Under the pieces are notes generated by a model that made no database searches, was not told the DNA's origin, and worked only from the letters and a program-made list of their open reading frames with translations. A stretch of DNA of 9,496 nt from Thermoplasmata archaeon (GTDB lineage: Archaea > Thermoplasmatota > Thermoplasmata > Lutacidiplasmatales > UBA184): NCBI GenBank assembly GCA_021828715.1, contig JAJZDF010000013.1, positions 1 through 9,496 on the forward strand, written 5' to 3'. Each line of letters opens with the position of its first letter. Position 1 is the stretch's first letter. This document shows, one piece after another, positions 1 to 6,230 of this stretch. A program made the position numbers and the translations under genes.

Positions 1-537
1 GAGGGGTTCGTTGGGAAATTGGTCGTCTGCGATGGCTGGAAGTCGTATCCCCACGCGGGCTGGCTCCTCCAACGGTGATGGGCTCACCTGCTTCGGGTGG
101 CGAAGGTCGGGGCGGAGGAGAGCGCACGGGGGAAGGAACTGTACGCCGCGCTCAACGAGATCTACGCAAGGGTCACCCGGAACCTCGAGCACGCGAGCCC
201 CCGAGCGCGGACTTGTCGCCTAGCGTGGGCTGAGCGCCCGCTCGCGGAGTTGGGGGAGCGGTTCCGGAAGAGCTGGGCGCGCGGCGTGCGGAAGGTGGTG
301 ACGTACCTCGAGAGCGGTCGAGCATCGTGGCGGACGTTCCTGCGGTACTCGCGGGTCGAGGCGACGAACAATCGAGCGGAGCGGTCGATCGAGGGGGCGG
401 TGGTGATCCGCAAGATCGTGGGTAGGCGGAGGAACTCGAAAGGGGCGGAGGCGCTCACGCGCTTGCGGAGCGTGCCCGGTACCTGGAAGTTGCGTGGGGA
501 ATCTCCGTCAGCGAACCTCTACGCCATCCTCCGCTGA
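1..537 (+). pseudogene. IS66-family transposase, C-terminal part, interrupted by in-frame TGA (degenerate insertion sequence)
   Basis: One reading frame runs from the window edge to a TGA stop at 535-537, broken only by TGA at 76-78. Before the break it reads VVCDGWKSYPHAGW, which matches the region around the second catalytic Asp of IS66 DDE transposases. After the break it reads WAHLLR, and near the end it has EATNNRAERSI followed by VVIRKIVGRRRNSKGAEAL. That is the IS66 C-terminal block carrying the catalytic Glu (NNRAE). In the family the WAHLLR motif is usually preceded by Cys, so the TGA looks like a one-base change from TGC or TGT. TGA ends several healthy genes in this window (the beta-lactamase-fold gene, rid, the SRPBCC gene and fni), so I read it as a nonsense mutation. 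A fragment starting at GTG 97 could be translated but would lack most of the catalytic domain. The N-terminal half and the left end of the element lie outside the window, and I found no clear terminal inverted repeat on the right. Confidence 0.85.
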
Positions 538-541
538 CCCG

Positions 542-557
542 GGCCCCTCTCGGGGCC
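542..557. other. GC hairpin between the transposase remnant and tRNA-Ala
   Basis: A perfect 6-bp inverted repeat (GGCCCC / GGGGCC) with a TCTC loop starts five bases after the transposase stop. A second small hairpin, CCCC-TTT-GGGG, lies at 570-580, just beyond the 3' end of the minus-strand tRNA-Ala. Neither is followed by a T run on either strand, so terminator activity is only possible. They could also be leftovers of the insertion sequence end. Confidence 0.3.
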
Positions 558-582
558 GAACGCGTACGTCCCCTTTGGGGAG

Positions 583-654
583 TGGACTGGTCGGGATTTG
601 AACCCGAGACCTCCGGTTTGCAAAACCGGCGATCTTCCGCTGATCTACCAGCCC
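583..654 (-). tRNA. tRNA-Ala (anticodon UGC)
   Basis: The minus strand folds into a full 72-nt cloverleaf. The acceptor stem GGGCTGG pairs with CCAGTCC and includes a G3-U70 wobble pair, the classic alanine identity element. The D stem is GATC/GATC. The anticodon stem CCGGT/ACCGG closes a TTTGCAA loop, giving anticodon TGC. The variable region is AGGTC, the T stem is TCGGG/CCCGA and the T loop is TTCAAAT. The discriminator base is A. No CCA is encoded and there is no intron. It lies between the transposase remnant and the oxidoreductase gene, transcribed away from the latter. Its U34 is the kind of base modified by Elp3-type enzymes, and such a gene lies further right, but that link is only inferred. 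Confidence 0.97.
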
Positions 655-680
655 GTGGGCGCCCGACGGGCCGGACGGGG

Positions 681-691
681 TCTTAGGGTTT
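681..691 (-). promoter_or_regulatory. Weak TATA-like element for tRNA-Ala
   Basis: The minus strand reads AAACCCTAAGA here. The centre of CCTAAGA is about 30 bases before the tRNA 5' end, the same spacing as the much clearer TATA box of the tRNA-Pro gene. The match to the archaeal consensus is weak, so the call rests mainly on spacing and on relative AT richness. Confidence 0.4.
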
Positions 692-728
692 CTCTCCGAT
701 GGTCCGGTCCGTTCCGACCCGCCAAGGC

Positions 729-736
729 CATCTACC
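729..736 (+). promoter_or_regulatory. Possible weak TATA-like element for the oxidoreductase gene
   Basis: CATCTACC is centred about 24 bases before the GTG at 756, close to the spacing seen for the other genes here. It is a poor TATA match. An alternative AT-richer patch at 681-690 is too close to the upstream ATG at 699 to serve that start. Confidence 0.25.
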
Positions 737-755
737 GGACCCCGGTCGTGCGGCC

Positions 756-1739
756 GTGAAGCTGTCGGTCTTCACCGTCCTGGACGATGCCGGGCCCGGT
801 CGCGACCGTCCCCGGGAGGCGATCGCGCTCGCGGAAGCGGCCGACCGCGCCGGCTTCTCGGGGCTTTGGGTCGCGGAACACCACTTTACCGCCACGGGCC
901 TCTGTCCGTCGCCCCCGGTCCTCCTCGCGGCGTGCGGCGCCCGGACGACCCGGCTCCGGCTCGGCGCCCTGGTCGCGGTGCTCCCGTTCCACCGCCCGGT
1001 CGACCTCGCCGAGGAGTACGCCTTGCTCGACCGCCTGGTCGGGGGTCGCGTGAACATGGGCCTCGGCAGCGGCTACATTCCGGCGGAGTTCGCGGGATAC
1101 GGGATCGACCCGGCCAGCCGTCACGAGCGCTTCGACCGGGCCTACGACACCCTCGTACGGGCGATGGCCGGCGAGCCGGTCGAGGCGGGCGGCCCGGGGG
1201 ATCCCCCCGTGCGCCTCAACGTGCTTCCCGTCCAGCGGCCGCACCCGCCGTTCTGGATCGCCGTGCAGCGGCGCGAGGCCATCCCGTACGTGGCCCGACG
1301 CGGGGCTTCCGTGGCGCTGATCCCGTACGCCACGGTCCGGGACCTCGAGGAGCTCGCGGAGGAGATCCGCGAGTTTCGGGCCGCCGCGCGGCCGGACGCC
1401 CGGCAGGAGGTGGCGGTCGCCCTGCACGTCTACGCCGGCCCCGATCCGGCCCACGCGCGCGCCGCGTTCCGGCGCTACCTCGACGACCGCCACCATCTCG
1501 GGAGCCCTCACCTGGAGGCGAAGGCCCAACGCGACGCCCGGCAGGTCGAGCCGGCCGCGCTCGAGACGGCCGGTCTGGCCGCCTTCGGCTCCCCCTCCGA
1601 GGTGGAGGCCCGGCTCGCCGCGCTCGCGAAGATTGGGGTCGACGAGGTTCTCGGCATCTTCGACTTCGGCGGCCTCTCCCCCACCGAGGCGATCGCCTCG
1701 GTGGAGTCGTTGGGGCGCCTGCGCCGCGACGAGCCGTAG
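756..1739 (+). CDS. Luciferase-like (LLM class) flavin-dependent oxidoreductase
   Basis: This 327-residue protein belongs to the bacterial luciferase-like monooxygenase superfamily, TIM-barrel enzymes that use FMN or coenzyme F420. The N-terminal beta strand MKLSVFTVLD is followed by GFSGLWVAEHHF (33-44), a family hallmark. Next come LGALVAVLPFHRP (69-81), LAEEYALLDRLVGGR (84-98) and GLGSGY (102-107), the usual second block. PPFWIAVQ (164-171) and GVDEVLGIFDFGGL (294-307) match later barrel strands. Length is normal for the family. I chose GTG 756 because homologues typically begin at the KLSVF strand; an ATG at 699 would add 19 residues with no family character. Substrate and cofactor cannot be told from sequence. 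It is a single gene, convergent with the surface-protein gene, and no neighbour points to a pathway. Confidence 0.9.
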   Translation: MKLSVFTVLDDAGPGRDRPREAIALAEAADRAGFSGLWVAEHHFTATGLCPSPPVLLAACGARTTRLRLGALVAVLPFHRPVDLAEEYALLDRLVGGRVNMGLGSGYIPAEFAGYGIDPASRHERFDRAYDTLVRAMAGEPVEAGGPGDPPVRLNVLPVQRPHPPFWIAVQRREAIPYVARRGASVALIPYATVRDLEELAEEIREFRAAARPDARQEVAVALHVYAGPDPAHARAAFRRYLDDRHHLGSPHLEAKAQRDARQVEPAALETAGLAAFGSPSEVEARLAALAKIGVDEVLGIFDFGGLSPTEAIASVESLGRLRRDEP

Positions 1740-1745
1740 GCCGGG

Positions 1746-1760
1746 CGCCCGCCGCGGGCG
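1746..1760. terminator. GC stem-loop between convergent genes
   Basis: CGCCCG pairs with CGGGCG around a 3-base CCG loop, seven bases after the oxidoreductase stop and 38 bases beyond the stop of the convergent surface-protein gene. It could limit read-through from either side. No T tract follows, and archaeal termination usually relies on T runs, so the role is uncertain. Confidence 0.3.
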
Positions 1761-1797
1761 GCGATCGGGAAAGGGTTCGGGAACGGCTTCGGGCGCC

Positions 1798-4263
1798 CTA
1801 CGCCGAACCGGACGGAGGCTCGGGCATCGGAGGCTGCCCCGCGGTCGTCGACTGGGGCTCCTTCCATTCGGGGGGTGCCGGCGAGCTCGGGGCCGGGGCC
1901 GGAGGGGACATGACGTTCGGGGGCGGTGCTGCCGAGCCGGTCGCGGGCGGGGTGCGGCGCCGGCGGATCAGCAGAAGCCCGAGGGCGATGGCGACCACCG
2001 CGATCAGCACCAGCAGGATCAGCCAGCCGACCGTCACGCCGGAGCCGGGCGCCAGGTCGAGGCTCAGCGCCGACGGGTTCGGGTTGACGATGAGGAACGT
2101 GTACCCGCTGCAGCCGGAAGGGGAGCAGTTGGGGCCGTTGAGTCCCTGGCCGAGGGCCCCGAACTCCACCTCTACCGCCCCGGCGGGCTGGTTCGAAGGG
2201 ATCGTCAGCTGGAAGGTTCCCGACGTCGAACCCCCCTGGAAGGAGAGCGCGACCACGGTGTCGAAGATCGCCGCCTGGTAGGAGACGATCGAGGGGAGGG
2301 CGGCCGCGCCGTACGCCGTGATCGAGTAGGTGAACGTCACCGTCTCGCCCGGTTGGAAGCTGCCGTCCGAGTACTTCGACAACGTCTGGATGCCGAGCAG
2401 GACGGAGTAGCCGCTCGAGAGGTAGGAGTACTGGGTGGCGGTCGCGACGATGCTGCCGCCCGGCGCGGTGACCCACGCCTCGACCTGGTACTCTCCGGGC
2501 GGGTCCGCGGACGGGACGGAGATCGAAAAGCTCGATCCGTTGGCGACCGTCCCGCTGCTAACGATACCCTGGTTCTGGTAGTAGCCCTGGGGGGTGTAGT
2601 AGTAGGCGGTGACGATGTAACCGATCGTCGCCCCCGAGGGGAGGAAGTTCCCGGCCGCCGTCACGCTGACGGTCGACCCCGGGCCGTAGTACTCCGAGGG
2701 GTTCGCCAGCACGAGGGTCGGCGGGGAGACGTAGCCTTGGCTGTAGCCGTAGATCCCGACGGTGCCGTTGGTGCCGTAGACGTACGCATCGAACGGACCC
2801 AGGAATCCGGCCGGCAGGGCCGCGCTGAAGCTCCCGACGGTCGCCGAGCTCGAGATCGTTCCGACCGCGAGGGTGAGGCCGGTCGAGGCGCTCGCGATCT
2901 CCCAGCTCTGGGCCGATAGGTTCCCGACGGTCGCCGGGTCGGAGCTCCCGAGCGCCCAGTGGACGGTCACGTTGGCGCCGGGCGCGTAGGTGGAGCGGTC
3001 GAGGGAGACCGCGATGTCCCCGGTCGCGGCGTTGCCCCCGAGGTAGAACGTCTCGTTGAAGGCCGCCGTCCAGTTCCAGAGGCCCCCGTGGTTGGTGGCC
3101 ACCGGGTCGGACGCCGTGATGTTGACGGCGTCGTCGAGGGACGGGGCGAGCGTGACGCTCGTGCGGAACGGGGGGCTGGTCGGGGTGAACGAGAACGTCG
3201 CGAACCCCGAGGAGTTCGTCGTGGCCTGGGTCGTCGCCCCGCTCGGGGCGATCGTACCGGTGCCGTTCCAGTAACCGAACGTCAGCGCCAGCCCGGGTAC
3301 CCCGGTGAAGCCGCCCCCGCCGTAGAAGCTGGCGCCGGCCTCCACGCAGCCGAACACCGTCTCACCGGGGACGAACTGGCCGCCGGAATAGCCGGCGCAC
3401 AGGTTCGGGGTCTCGGAAACGTAGACCGCTTCGACCGTCGGGATCCCGATGTAGACGCCGAAGTTCGAGCTCTGGCGCTCCGCCAGCCGGCCGTTCGAGA
3501 CGACGGCCGCCGAGAGGGTGAAGTTGAGGGGCATGTTCGGGGTGGCGTTGTCGGGGACGTCGAACGTCCACATTCCGGTGGCGGTGCCGGCTGCCAGTCG
3601 CTGGGTGAACTCGCCGGGGACGATCGGCTGGAGACTGTCGTTCTTCCCGAAGTACTGGCCGTACAGGGTCAGGTTGGTGACGCCGTAGTAGTTCCCCTCC
3701 GTGTAGTCGGACGTGATGAAGTAGGAGAGCGTGACCGACTCCCCCGGCACGACCAGGGCGCCGTAGAAGACGCTGGCGACGAGGTCGGTGGAGAAGGTGG
3801 AGATCGTGATCGTCGTGTTGTACTGGCTCGCGTTCGCCGCCGAGGCGGTGAGGTTCCATATCCCTCCCACGGGCAGGTTGGGGAAGGTGTAGTGGCCGCC
3901 GGAGAGCCACGAGTAGTACCAGCCGCTCGGTCCGATCGGGACCGTGGCGTGGAACGCCGGGGAACCGACGCTGTCCCGCGTCGCGTTCGGGTCGGTGAGG
4001 GTGACGGTGGCGGAGGTCGCTCCGCTCGTGTCGTGAACCGCAAAGTAGAGCGTTCCCGACGGACTGCTCCCCGGGAAGAAGGACGTCGTGTATCCGTAGC
4101 CGGAGTACGGATAGACCACGACGAAACCGGCCGCGGGCCGGAGCCCGGAACTTCCCGTTCCGGTCGGCGACGCAGCGGTCGTCGAGAGCGGCGCGGCGAT
4201 CACGAACAGCGACGAGACCAGCAGGGCGGCGACGAGCACCAACGACCACATGCGGCGGGACAT
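1798..4263 (-). CDS. Large membrane-anchored surface protein with Ig-like repeats
   Basis: This 821-residue protein has a clear signal peptide (MSRR, then a hydrophobic stretch to about residue 24 and AA/APLS sites). It has one C-terminal membrane helix (about 746-766, ending LLLIRRRR) and a Pro/Ser/Ala-rich tail of about 50 residues that should lie in the cytoplasm. The extracellular part is rich in Gly, Ser, Thr, Asn and aromatic residues. It carries about 17 N-glycosylation sequons (for example N93, N137, N247, N397, N575). A motif of the form PG-x-x-VT recurs at about 173, 299, 428, 528 and 638, which suggests five beta-sandwich (Ig-like) domains of about 100-130 residues. Cysteines are few: 289/306 in one domain and 713/718 near the membrane, possible disulfides. 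A surface adhesin, S-layer-associated protein or extracellular sensor stalk would all fit; I cannot assign a function. There is no archaeosortase PGF signal. The gene is monocistronic with its own promoter. Confidence 0.85.
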   Translation of the reverse strand: MSRRMWSLVLVAALLVSSLFVIAAPLSTTAASPTGTGSSGLRPAAGFVVVYPYSGYGYTTSFFPGSSPSGTLYFAVHDTSGATSATVTLTDPNATRDSVGSPAFHATVPIGPSGWYYSWLSGGHYTFPNLPVGGIWNLTASAANASQYNTTITISTFSTDLVASVFYGALVVPGESVTLSYFITSDYTEGNYYGVTNLTLYGQYFGKNDSLQPIVPGEFTQRLAAGTATGMWTFDVPDNATPNMPLNFTLSAAVVSNGRLAERQSSNFGVYIGIPTVEAVYVSETPNLCAGYSGGQFVPGETVFGCVEAGASFYGGGGFTGVPGLALTFGYWNGTGTIAPSGATTQATTNSSGFATFSFTPTSPPFRTSVTLAPSLDDAVNITASDPVATNHGGLWNWTAAFNETFYLGGNAATGDIAVSLDRSTYAPGANVTVHWALGSSDPATVGNLSAQSWEIASASTGLTLAVGTISSSATVGSFSAALPAGFLGPFDAYVYGTNGTVGIYGYSQGYVSPPTLVLANPSEYYGPGSTVSVTAAGNFLPSGATIGYIVTAYYYTPQGYYQNQGIVSSGTVANGSSFSISVPSADPPGEYQVEAWVTAPGGSIVATATQYSYLSSGYSVLLGIQTLSKYSDGSFQPGETVTFTYSITAYGAAALPSIVSYQAAIFDTVVALSFQGGSTSGTFQLTIPSNQPAGAVEVEFGALGQGLNGPNCSPSGCSGYTFLIVNPNPSALSLDLAPGSGVTVGWLILLVLIAVVAIALGLLLIRRRRTPPATGSAAPPPNVMSPPAPAPSSPAPPEWKEPQSTTAGQPPMPEPPSGSA

Positions 4264-4286
4264 GCGCCGATTCTGGCGACCTCGGG

Positions 4287-4295
4287 TATATCAAA
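4287..4295 (-). promoter_or_regulatory. TATA box of the surface-protein gene
   Basis: The minus strand reads TTTGATATA, the best TATA match in the window, preceded by GGAGG, a possible BRE region. Its centre lies about 27 bases before the ATG at 4263, so transcription should start at or within a base or two of the start codon, giving a leaderless mRNA. Confidence 0.75.
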
Positions 4296-4314
4296 CCTCC
4301 GCTGGCCGGGAACC

Positions 4315-4331
4315 CCCCCTTCCGTAGGGGG
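4315..4331. repeat. Small inverted repeat in the divergent intergenic region
   Basis: CCCCC and GGGGG flank a 7-base TTCCGTA spacer. It lies upstream of both the surface-protein TATA box and the beta-lactamase-fold gene's TATA-like box, where an operator could act. In such GC-rich DNA a 5-bp arm can occur by chance. Confidence 0.2.
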
Positions 4332-4367
4332 CGGCCGGGGTCGCCCGGACCCAGAGGGCGGCCGGCG

Positions 4368-4375
4368 TTTTCTAG
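4368..4375 (+). promoter_or_regulatory. TATA-like element of the beta-lactamase-fold gene
   Basis: TTTTCTAG stands out in GC-rich surroundings and is centred about 27 bases before the ATG at 4399, which again predicts a leaderless transcript. It supports that ATG over any upstream in-frame start in the antisense-open frame. Confidence 0.55.
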
Positions 4376-4398
4376 CTGCGCGGGTTCCCTCGGCCGCT

Positions 4399-5067
4399 AT
4401 GACCGAGATCCTCCCCGGCATCCACGTGATCGACGGCATCGACCCCGACCCCAGCTTCACCACCCACGTCTATCTGGTCCGGGACGTGGGGGCGACCTGG
4501 ACGCTCATCGATACGGGGCTACCCGGCGCCTCGGAGAAGGTCGCGGCGTACCTCCAAAAGATCCGTGTGGAGCCGAGCGCGATCAAGAAGATCCTGATCA
4601 CGCACCTCCACCTCGACCACACGGGGTCGCTGAAGGCGCTCGCCGGCCTCACCCGGGCACGGACGTTCGCCCACTGGATCGAGGCGGCGTACCTTGCCGA
4701 GCGGCCGAAGTATGCCGGCCCCGGAATGCCGCCCGCCGAGCCGTTCCATGTCGACGAGACCCTCAAGGACGGGGACGAGATCGACGCCGCCGGCGGGCTC
4801 ATCGCCTACCACACCCCCGGCCACACCCCGGGCCACCTCACCTTCTACCAGCCGACCCGGAAGCTCCTCTTCTCCGGCGACCTCTTTTTTGGCGCGGAGC
4901 AGGGCATCGGCCTCTCCCCTCCGGAGCACACGCTCCACACCCCCACCGCCCAGATCTCCGCCCGACGCATGGGACAGCTCGCCGTCTCGTCGCTGCTCAC
5001 GTATCACGGGGGTCCCTTCCTGGAGGACGGGGGTCCGGTCCTCCGGAAACTGGTCGACTCGCTCTGA
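4399..5067 (+). CDS. Metallo-beta-lactamase-fold hydrolase
   Basis: This 222-residue protein is a single-domain MBL-fold hydrolase. The N-terminal strand has LIDTGLPG (37-43). The metal-binding motif is THLHLDHTGS (68-77), giving H69, H71, D73 and H74. HTPGHTPGH (138-146) supplies the next His (most likely H142), FSGDLFF (158-164) the bridging Asp 161, and YHGGP (202-206) the last His 203. All ligands for a two-metal site are present, so it should be active. The length fits glyoxalase II-like or general MBL hydrolases; the substrate cannot be told from sequence and it need not be a beta-lactamase. The ATG at 4399 is set by the family N-terminus (xEILPGIHVID) and by the TATA-like box at leaderless spacing. 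Its frame stays open far upstream, but that part is antisense to the surface-protein gene. It is divergent from the surface-protein gene and convergent with tRNA-Pro. Confidence 0.93.
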   Translation: MTEILPGIHVIDGIDPDPSFTTHVYLVRDVGATWTLIDTGLPGASEKVAAYLQKIRVEPSAIKKILITHLHLDHTGSLKALAGLTRARTFAHWIEAAYLAERPKYAGPGMPPAEPFHVDETLKDGDEIDAAGGLIAYHTPGHTPGHLTFYQPTRKLLFSGDLFFGAEQGIGLSPPEHTLHTPTAQISARRMGQLAVSSLLTYHGGPFLEDGGPVLRKLVDSL

Positions 5068-5070
5068 GCC

Positions 5071-5092
5071 GGGGGCGCCGGCGGGCGCCCCC
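5071..5092. terminator. Strong GC hairpin after the beta-lactamase-fold gene
   Basis: A perfect 9-bp stem (GGGGGCGCC / GGCGCCCCC) with a 4-base loop begins three bases after the TGA at 5065-5067 and lies between this gene and the convergent tRNA-Pro. The position suggests a transcript-end structure. The absence of a T run on either strand leaves true terminator function open. Confidence 0.45.
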
Positions 5093-5119
5093 CGTCCGCC
5101 GCACGGGGACGCCCGCAAG

Positions 5120-5194
5120 TGGGACTGGCCAGATTTGAACTGGCGTCTCGGAGTCCCGAACCCCGAAGGATGGACCAAGCTACCCCACAGTCCC
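5120..5194 (-). tRNA. tRNA-Pro (anticodon CGG)
   Basis: The minus strand folds as a 75-nt tRNA. The acceptor stem GGGACTG/CAGTCCC is perfect. The D arm GGGTAGCTTGGTCCATCC carries the GG pair. The T stem is GCCAG/CTGGC with loop TTCAAAT, and the discriminator is A. The anticodon stem CGGGG/CTCCG closes a TTCGGGA loop, giving anticodon CGG. A further T-A pair extends that stem to six, with two bases between it and the D stem before extension and a short variable region. I recall similar geometry in archaeal proline tRNAs. There is no encoded CCA and no intron. It is convergent with the beta-lactamase-fold gene and divergent from the Rid-family gene. Confidence 0.95.
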
Positions 5195-5220
5195 AGTCGA
5201 GGCCCGCTCACCCTGCCACG

Positions 5221-5229
5221 CTATATGAA
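5221..5229 (-). promoter_or_regulatory. TATA box of tRNA-Pro
   Basis: The minus strand reads TTCATATAG, centred about 30 bases before the tRNA 5' end at 5194. This places the start point a few bases upstream of the mature tRNA. It is back to back with the Rid-gene promoter at 5248-5255. Confidence 0.7.
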
Positions 5230-5247
5230 CGTGCCTCCGCCGCCAAC

Positions 5248-5255
5248 CCTATACC
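5248..5255 (+). promoter_or_regulatory. TATA-like element of the Rid-family gene
   Basis: CCTATACC is centred about 32 bases before the ATG at 5284, giving an expected leader of only a few bases. It supports 5284 as the start. The frame is open further upstream, but that stretch is the tRNA-Pro gene. Confidence 0.6.
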
Positions 5256-5283
5256 GCGCGCCACCTGCTCGAGTCCGGAGCCG

Positions 5284-5766
5284 ATGCGGCGGCGGGTGGT
5301 CGGGAGCGGGGCCCCGTGGGAAGCCACGGTCGGCTATGCGCGGGCGGTCCGGGTCGGCGCCCAGGTCTTCGTGGCCGGGACGACGGCGGTCGGGGCCGAC
5401 GGCACGGTCGTCGGGGCGGGGGATCCATACCGACAGACCGTCGAAGCGATCGCGATCATCGAGCGGGCCCTGCGGGCGGCCGGGGCACGTCTCGAGGACG
5501 TCGTGCGGACCCGCTTGTTCGTTACCGACATCTCGCGCTTCGAGGAGTACGGCCGGGCCCACGGCGAGCGGTTTGCCGGTATACGGCCCGCGACGACGAT
5601 GGTCGAGGTCCGGGCGCTGATCCGTCCGGAGTTCCTGGTCGAGGTGGAAGCCGACGCGGTGCTGCCGCCCGGGCGCTGTCACGCCGGACCGCGGACCCCG
5701 CCCAGGCGCGGGCGTGCCGGTCCTCGACGGGGAAAGCCTTTAGGGATGCGGCGCGGAGGAGGGTGA
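5284..5766 (+). CDS. Rid-family (YjgF/YER057c/UK114) protein lacking the catalytic Arg
   Basis: This 160-residue protein has a full Rid domain at about residues 5-127: VGYARAVRVGAQVFVAGTTA (16-35), DPYRQTVEAIAIIERALRAAG (47-67), VVRTRLFVTDI (73-83) and IRPATTMVEV (100-109), ending VEVEADAV. RidA enzymes hydrolyse reactive enamines and imines such as 2-aminoacrylate, using an Arg in the PARS-like motif (Arg105 in E. coli). Here that position is Thr (PATT), as in the Rid4-7 subfamilies, which are thought not to act as imine deaminases. The last 30 residues (from about 131) are Arg/Pro/Gly-rich, absent from typical members of about 125-130 residues, and are read through the promoter of the next gene. 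Its TGA overlaps the GTG at 5763. The Rid fold is secure; the role is unknown. Confidence 0.9.
   Translation: MRRRVVGSGAPWEATVGYARAVRVGAQVFVAGTTAVGADGTVVGAGDPYRQTVEAIAIIERALRAAGARLEDVVRTRLFVTDISRFEEYGRAHGERFAGIRPATTMVEVRALIRPEFLVEVEADAVLPPGRCHAGPRTPPRRGRAGPRRGKPLGMRRGGG
5738..5745 (+). promoter_or_regulatory. TATA-like element of the SRPBCC gene, inside the 3' end of the Rid gene
   Basis: CTTTAGGG, within the longer AT-richer patch GGAAAGCCTTTAGGGATG, is centred about 27 bases before GTG 5769. That is leaderless spacing and argues that the downstream gene has its own promoter. A purine-rich GGAGGAGGG also precedes the start and could act as a Shine-Dalgarno site in a Rid-SRPBCC transcript. 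Confidence 0.5.
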
Positions 5767-5768
5767 CC

Positions 5769-6224
5769 GTGGACGATACGCTCGATCCGATCCTCATTCA
5801 GGTGACGGTTCCGCTGCCGATCCCGATGATCTTCGCCGGATTCACGGAGGCGGCCCAGATCGTGGGATGGCTCGCCGACACCGCCGAGGTCGAGGCCCGC
5901 GCCGGGGGCCCGTACGTGCTCGGATGGAAGGAGCCGGTGGCCTTCGAGAGCCGGGGAGTGGTGACGGCCCTCGCACCGGACGTCGACCTGCGGTTCACCT
6001 GGCAGGGGCCCCCCGAGTTCGCCGCCCTGATGAACGGATCCCCGCCCGCCACCGAGGTCTACGTGCGCCTCCAGGAGTCTCCCGAGGGGATCGACATCAC
6101 CCTCGAGCACCTGGGATGGGGGAGCGGAAAGGAGTGGGAGGACGCCCGCTCGTGGCACTTCCATTTCTGGGACGACCGGCTGCACCGGTTGAAGGAGTTC
6201 CTGCTCAAGGCCGCCTACGGCTGA
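5769..6224 (+). CDS. SRPBCC / AHSA1-like (START-fold) domain protein
   Basis: This 151-residue protein resembles the AHSA1 branch of the SRPBCC superfamily, helix-grip proteins with a hydrophobic ligand pocket. A beta strand (ILIQVTVPLPI, 8-18) leads into a helix with the family pattern FTEAAQIVGWLADTAEVEAR (25-44), where a Trp follows the 'F-x-x-x' helix. Then come GGPYVLGW (46-53), FESRGVVTALAP (59-70), DLRFTWQG (73-80), strands with VYVRLQE and IDITLEHLGWG (108-118), and a long C-terminal helix with WDDRLHRLKEFLLKAAYG. Whether it binds a ligand or acts as a co-chaperone is unknown. The start is GTG 5769, chosen by spacing to the TATA-like box; GTG 5763, which overlaps the Rid stop, would add two residues. 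It converges on the small zinc-type gene, with six bases between the two stops. Confidence 0.85.
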   Translation: MDDTLDPILIQVTVPLPIPMIFAGFTEAAQIVGWLADTAEVEARAGGPYVLGWKEPVAFESRGVVTALAPDVDLRFTWQGPPEFAALMNGSPPATEVYVRLQESPEGIDITLEHLGWGSGKEWEDARSWHFHFWDDRLHRLKEFLLKAAYG

Positions 6225-6230
6225 GCGGAG

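Noticed and set aside
76..557. Selenocysteine recoding of the transposase TGA, with the 542-557 hairpin as a SECIS-like element
   Set aside because: The hairpin is a plain 6-bp GC stem without SECIS features, Sec is confined to few archaeal lineages, and TGA serves as a normal stop in several genes here.
699..755. Upstream ATG start for the luciferase-like oxidoreductase
   Set aside because: It would add 19 residues lacking family similarity before the KLSVF strand where homologues start. The nearby AT-rich patch sits too close to it to be its promoter and fits the tRNA-Ala gene better.
2959..4398. Very long open plus-strand frame upstream of and in frame with the beta-lactamase-fold gene
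   Set aside because: It is antisense to the surface-protein gene and is rich in Arg/Gly/Asp of the kind produced by high-GC antisense frames. It has no recognisable domain, and the MBL homology and TATA spacing start only at 4399.
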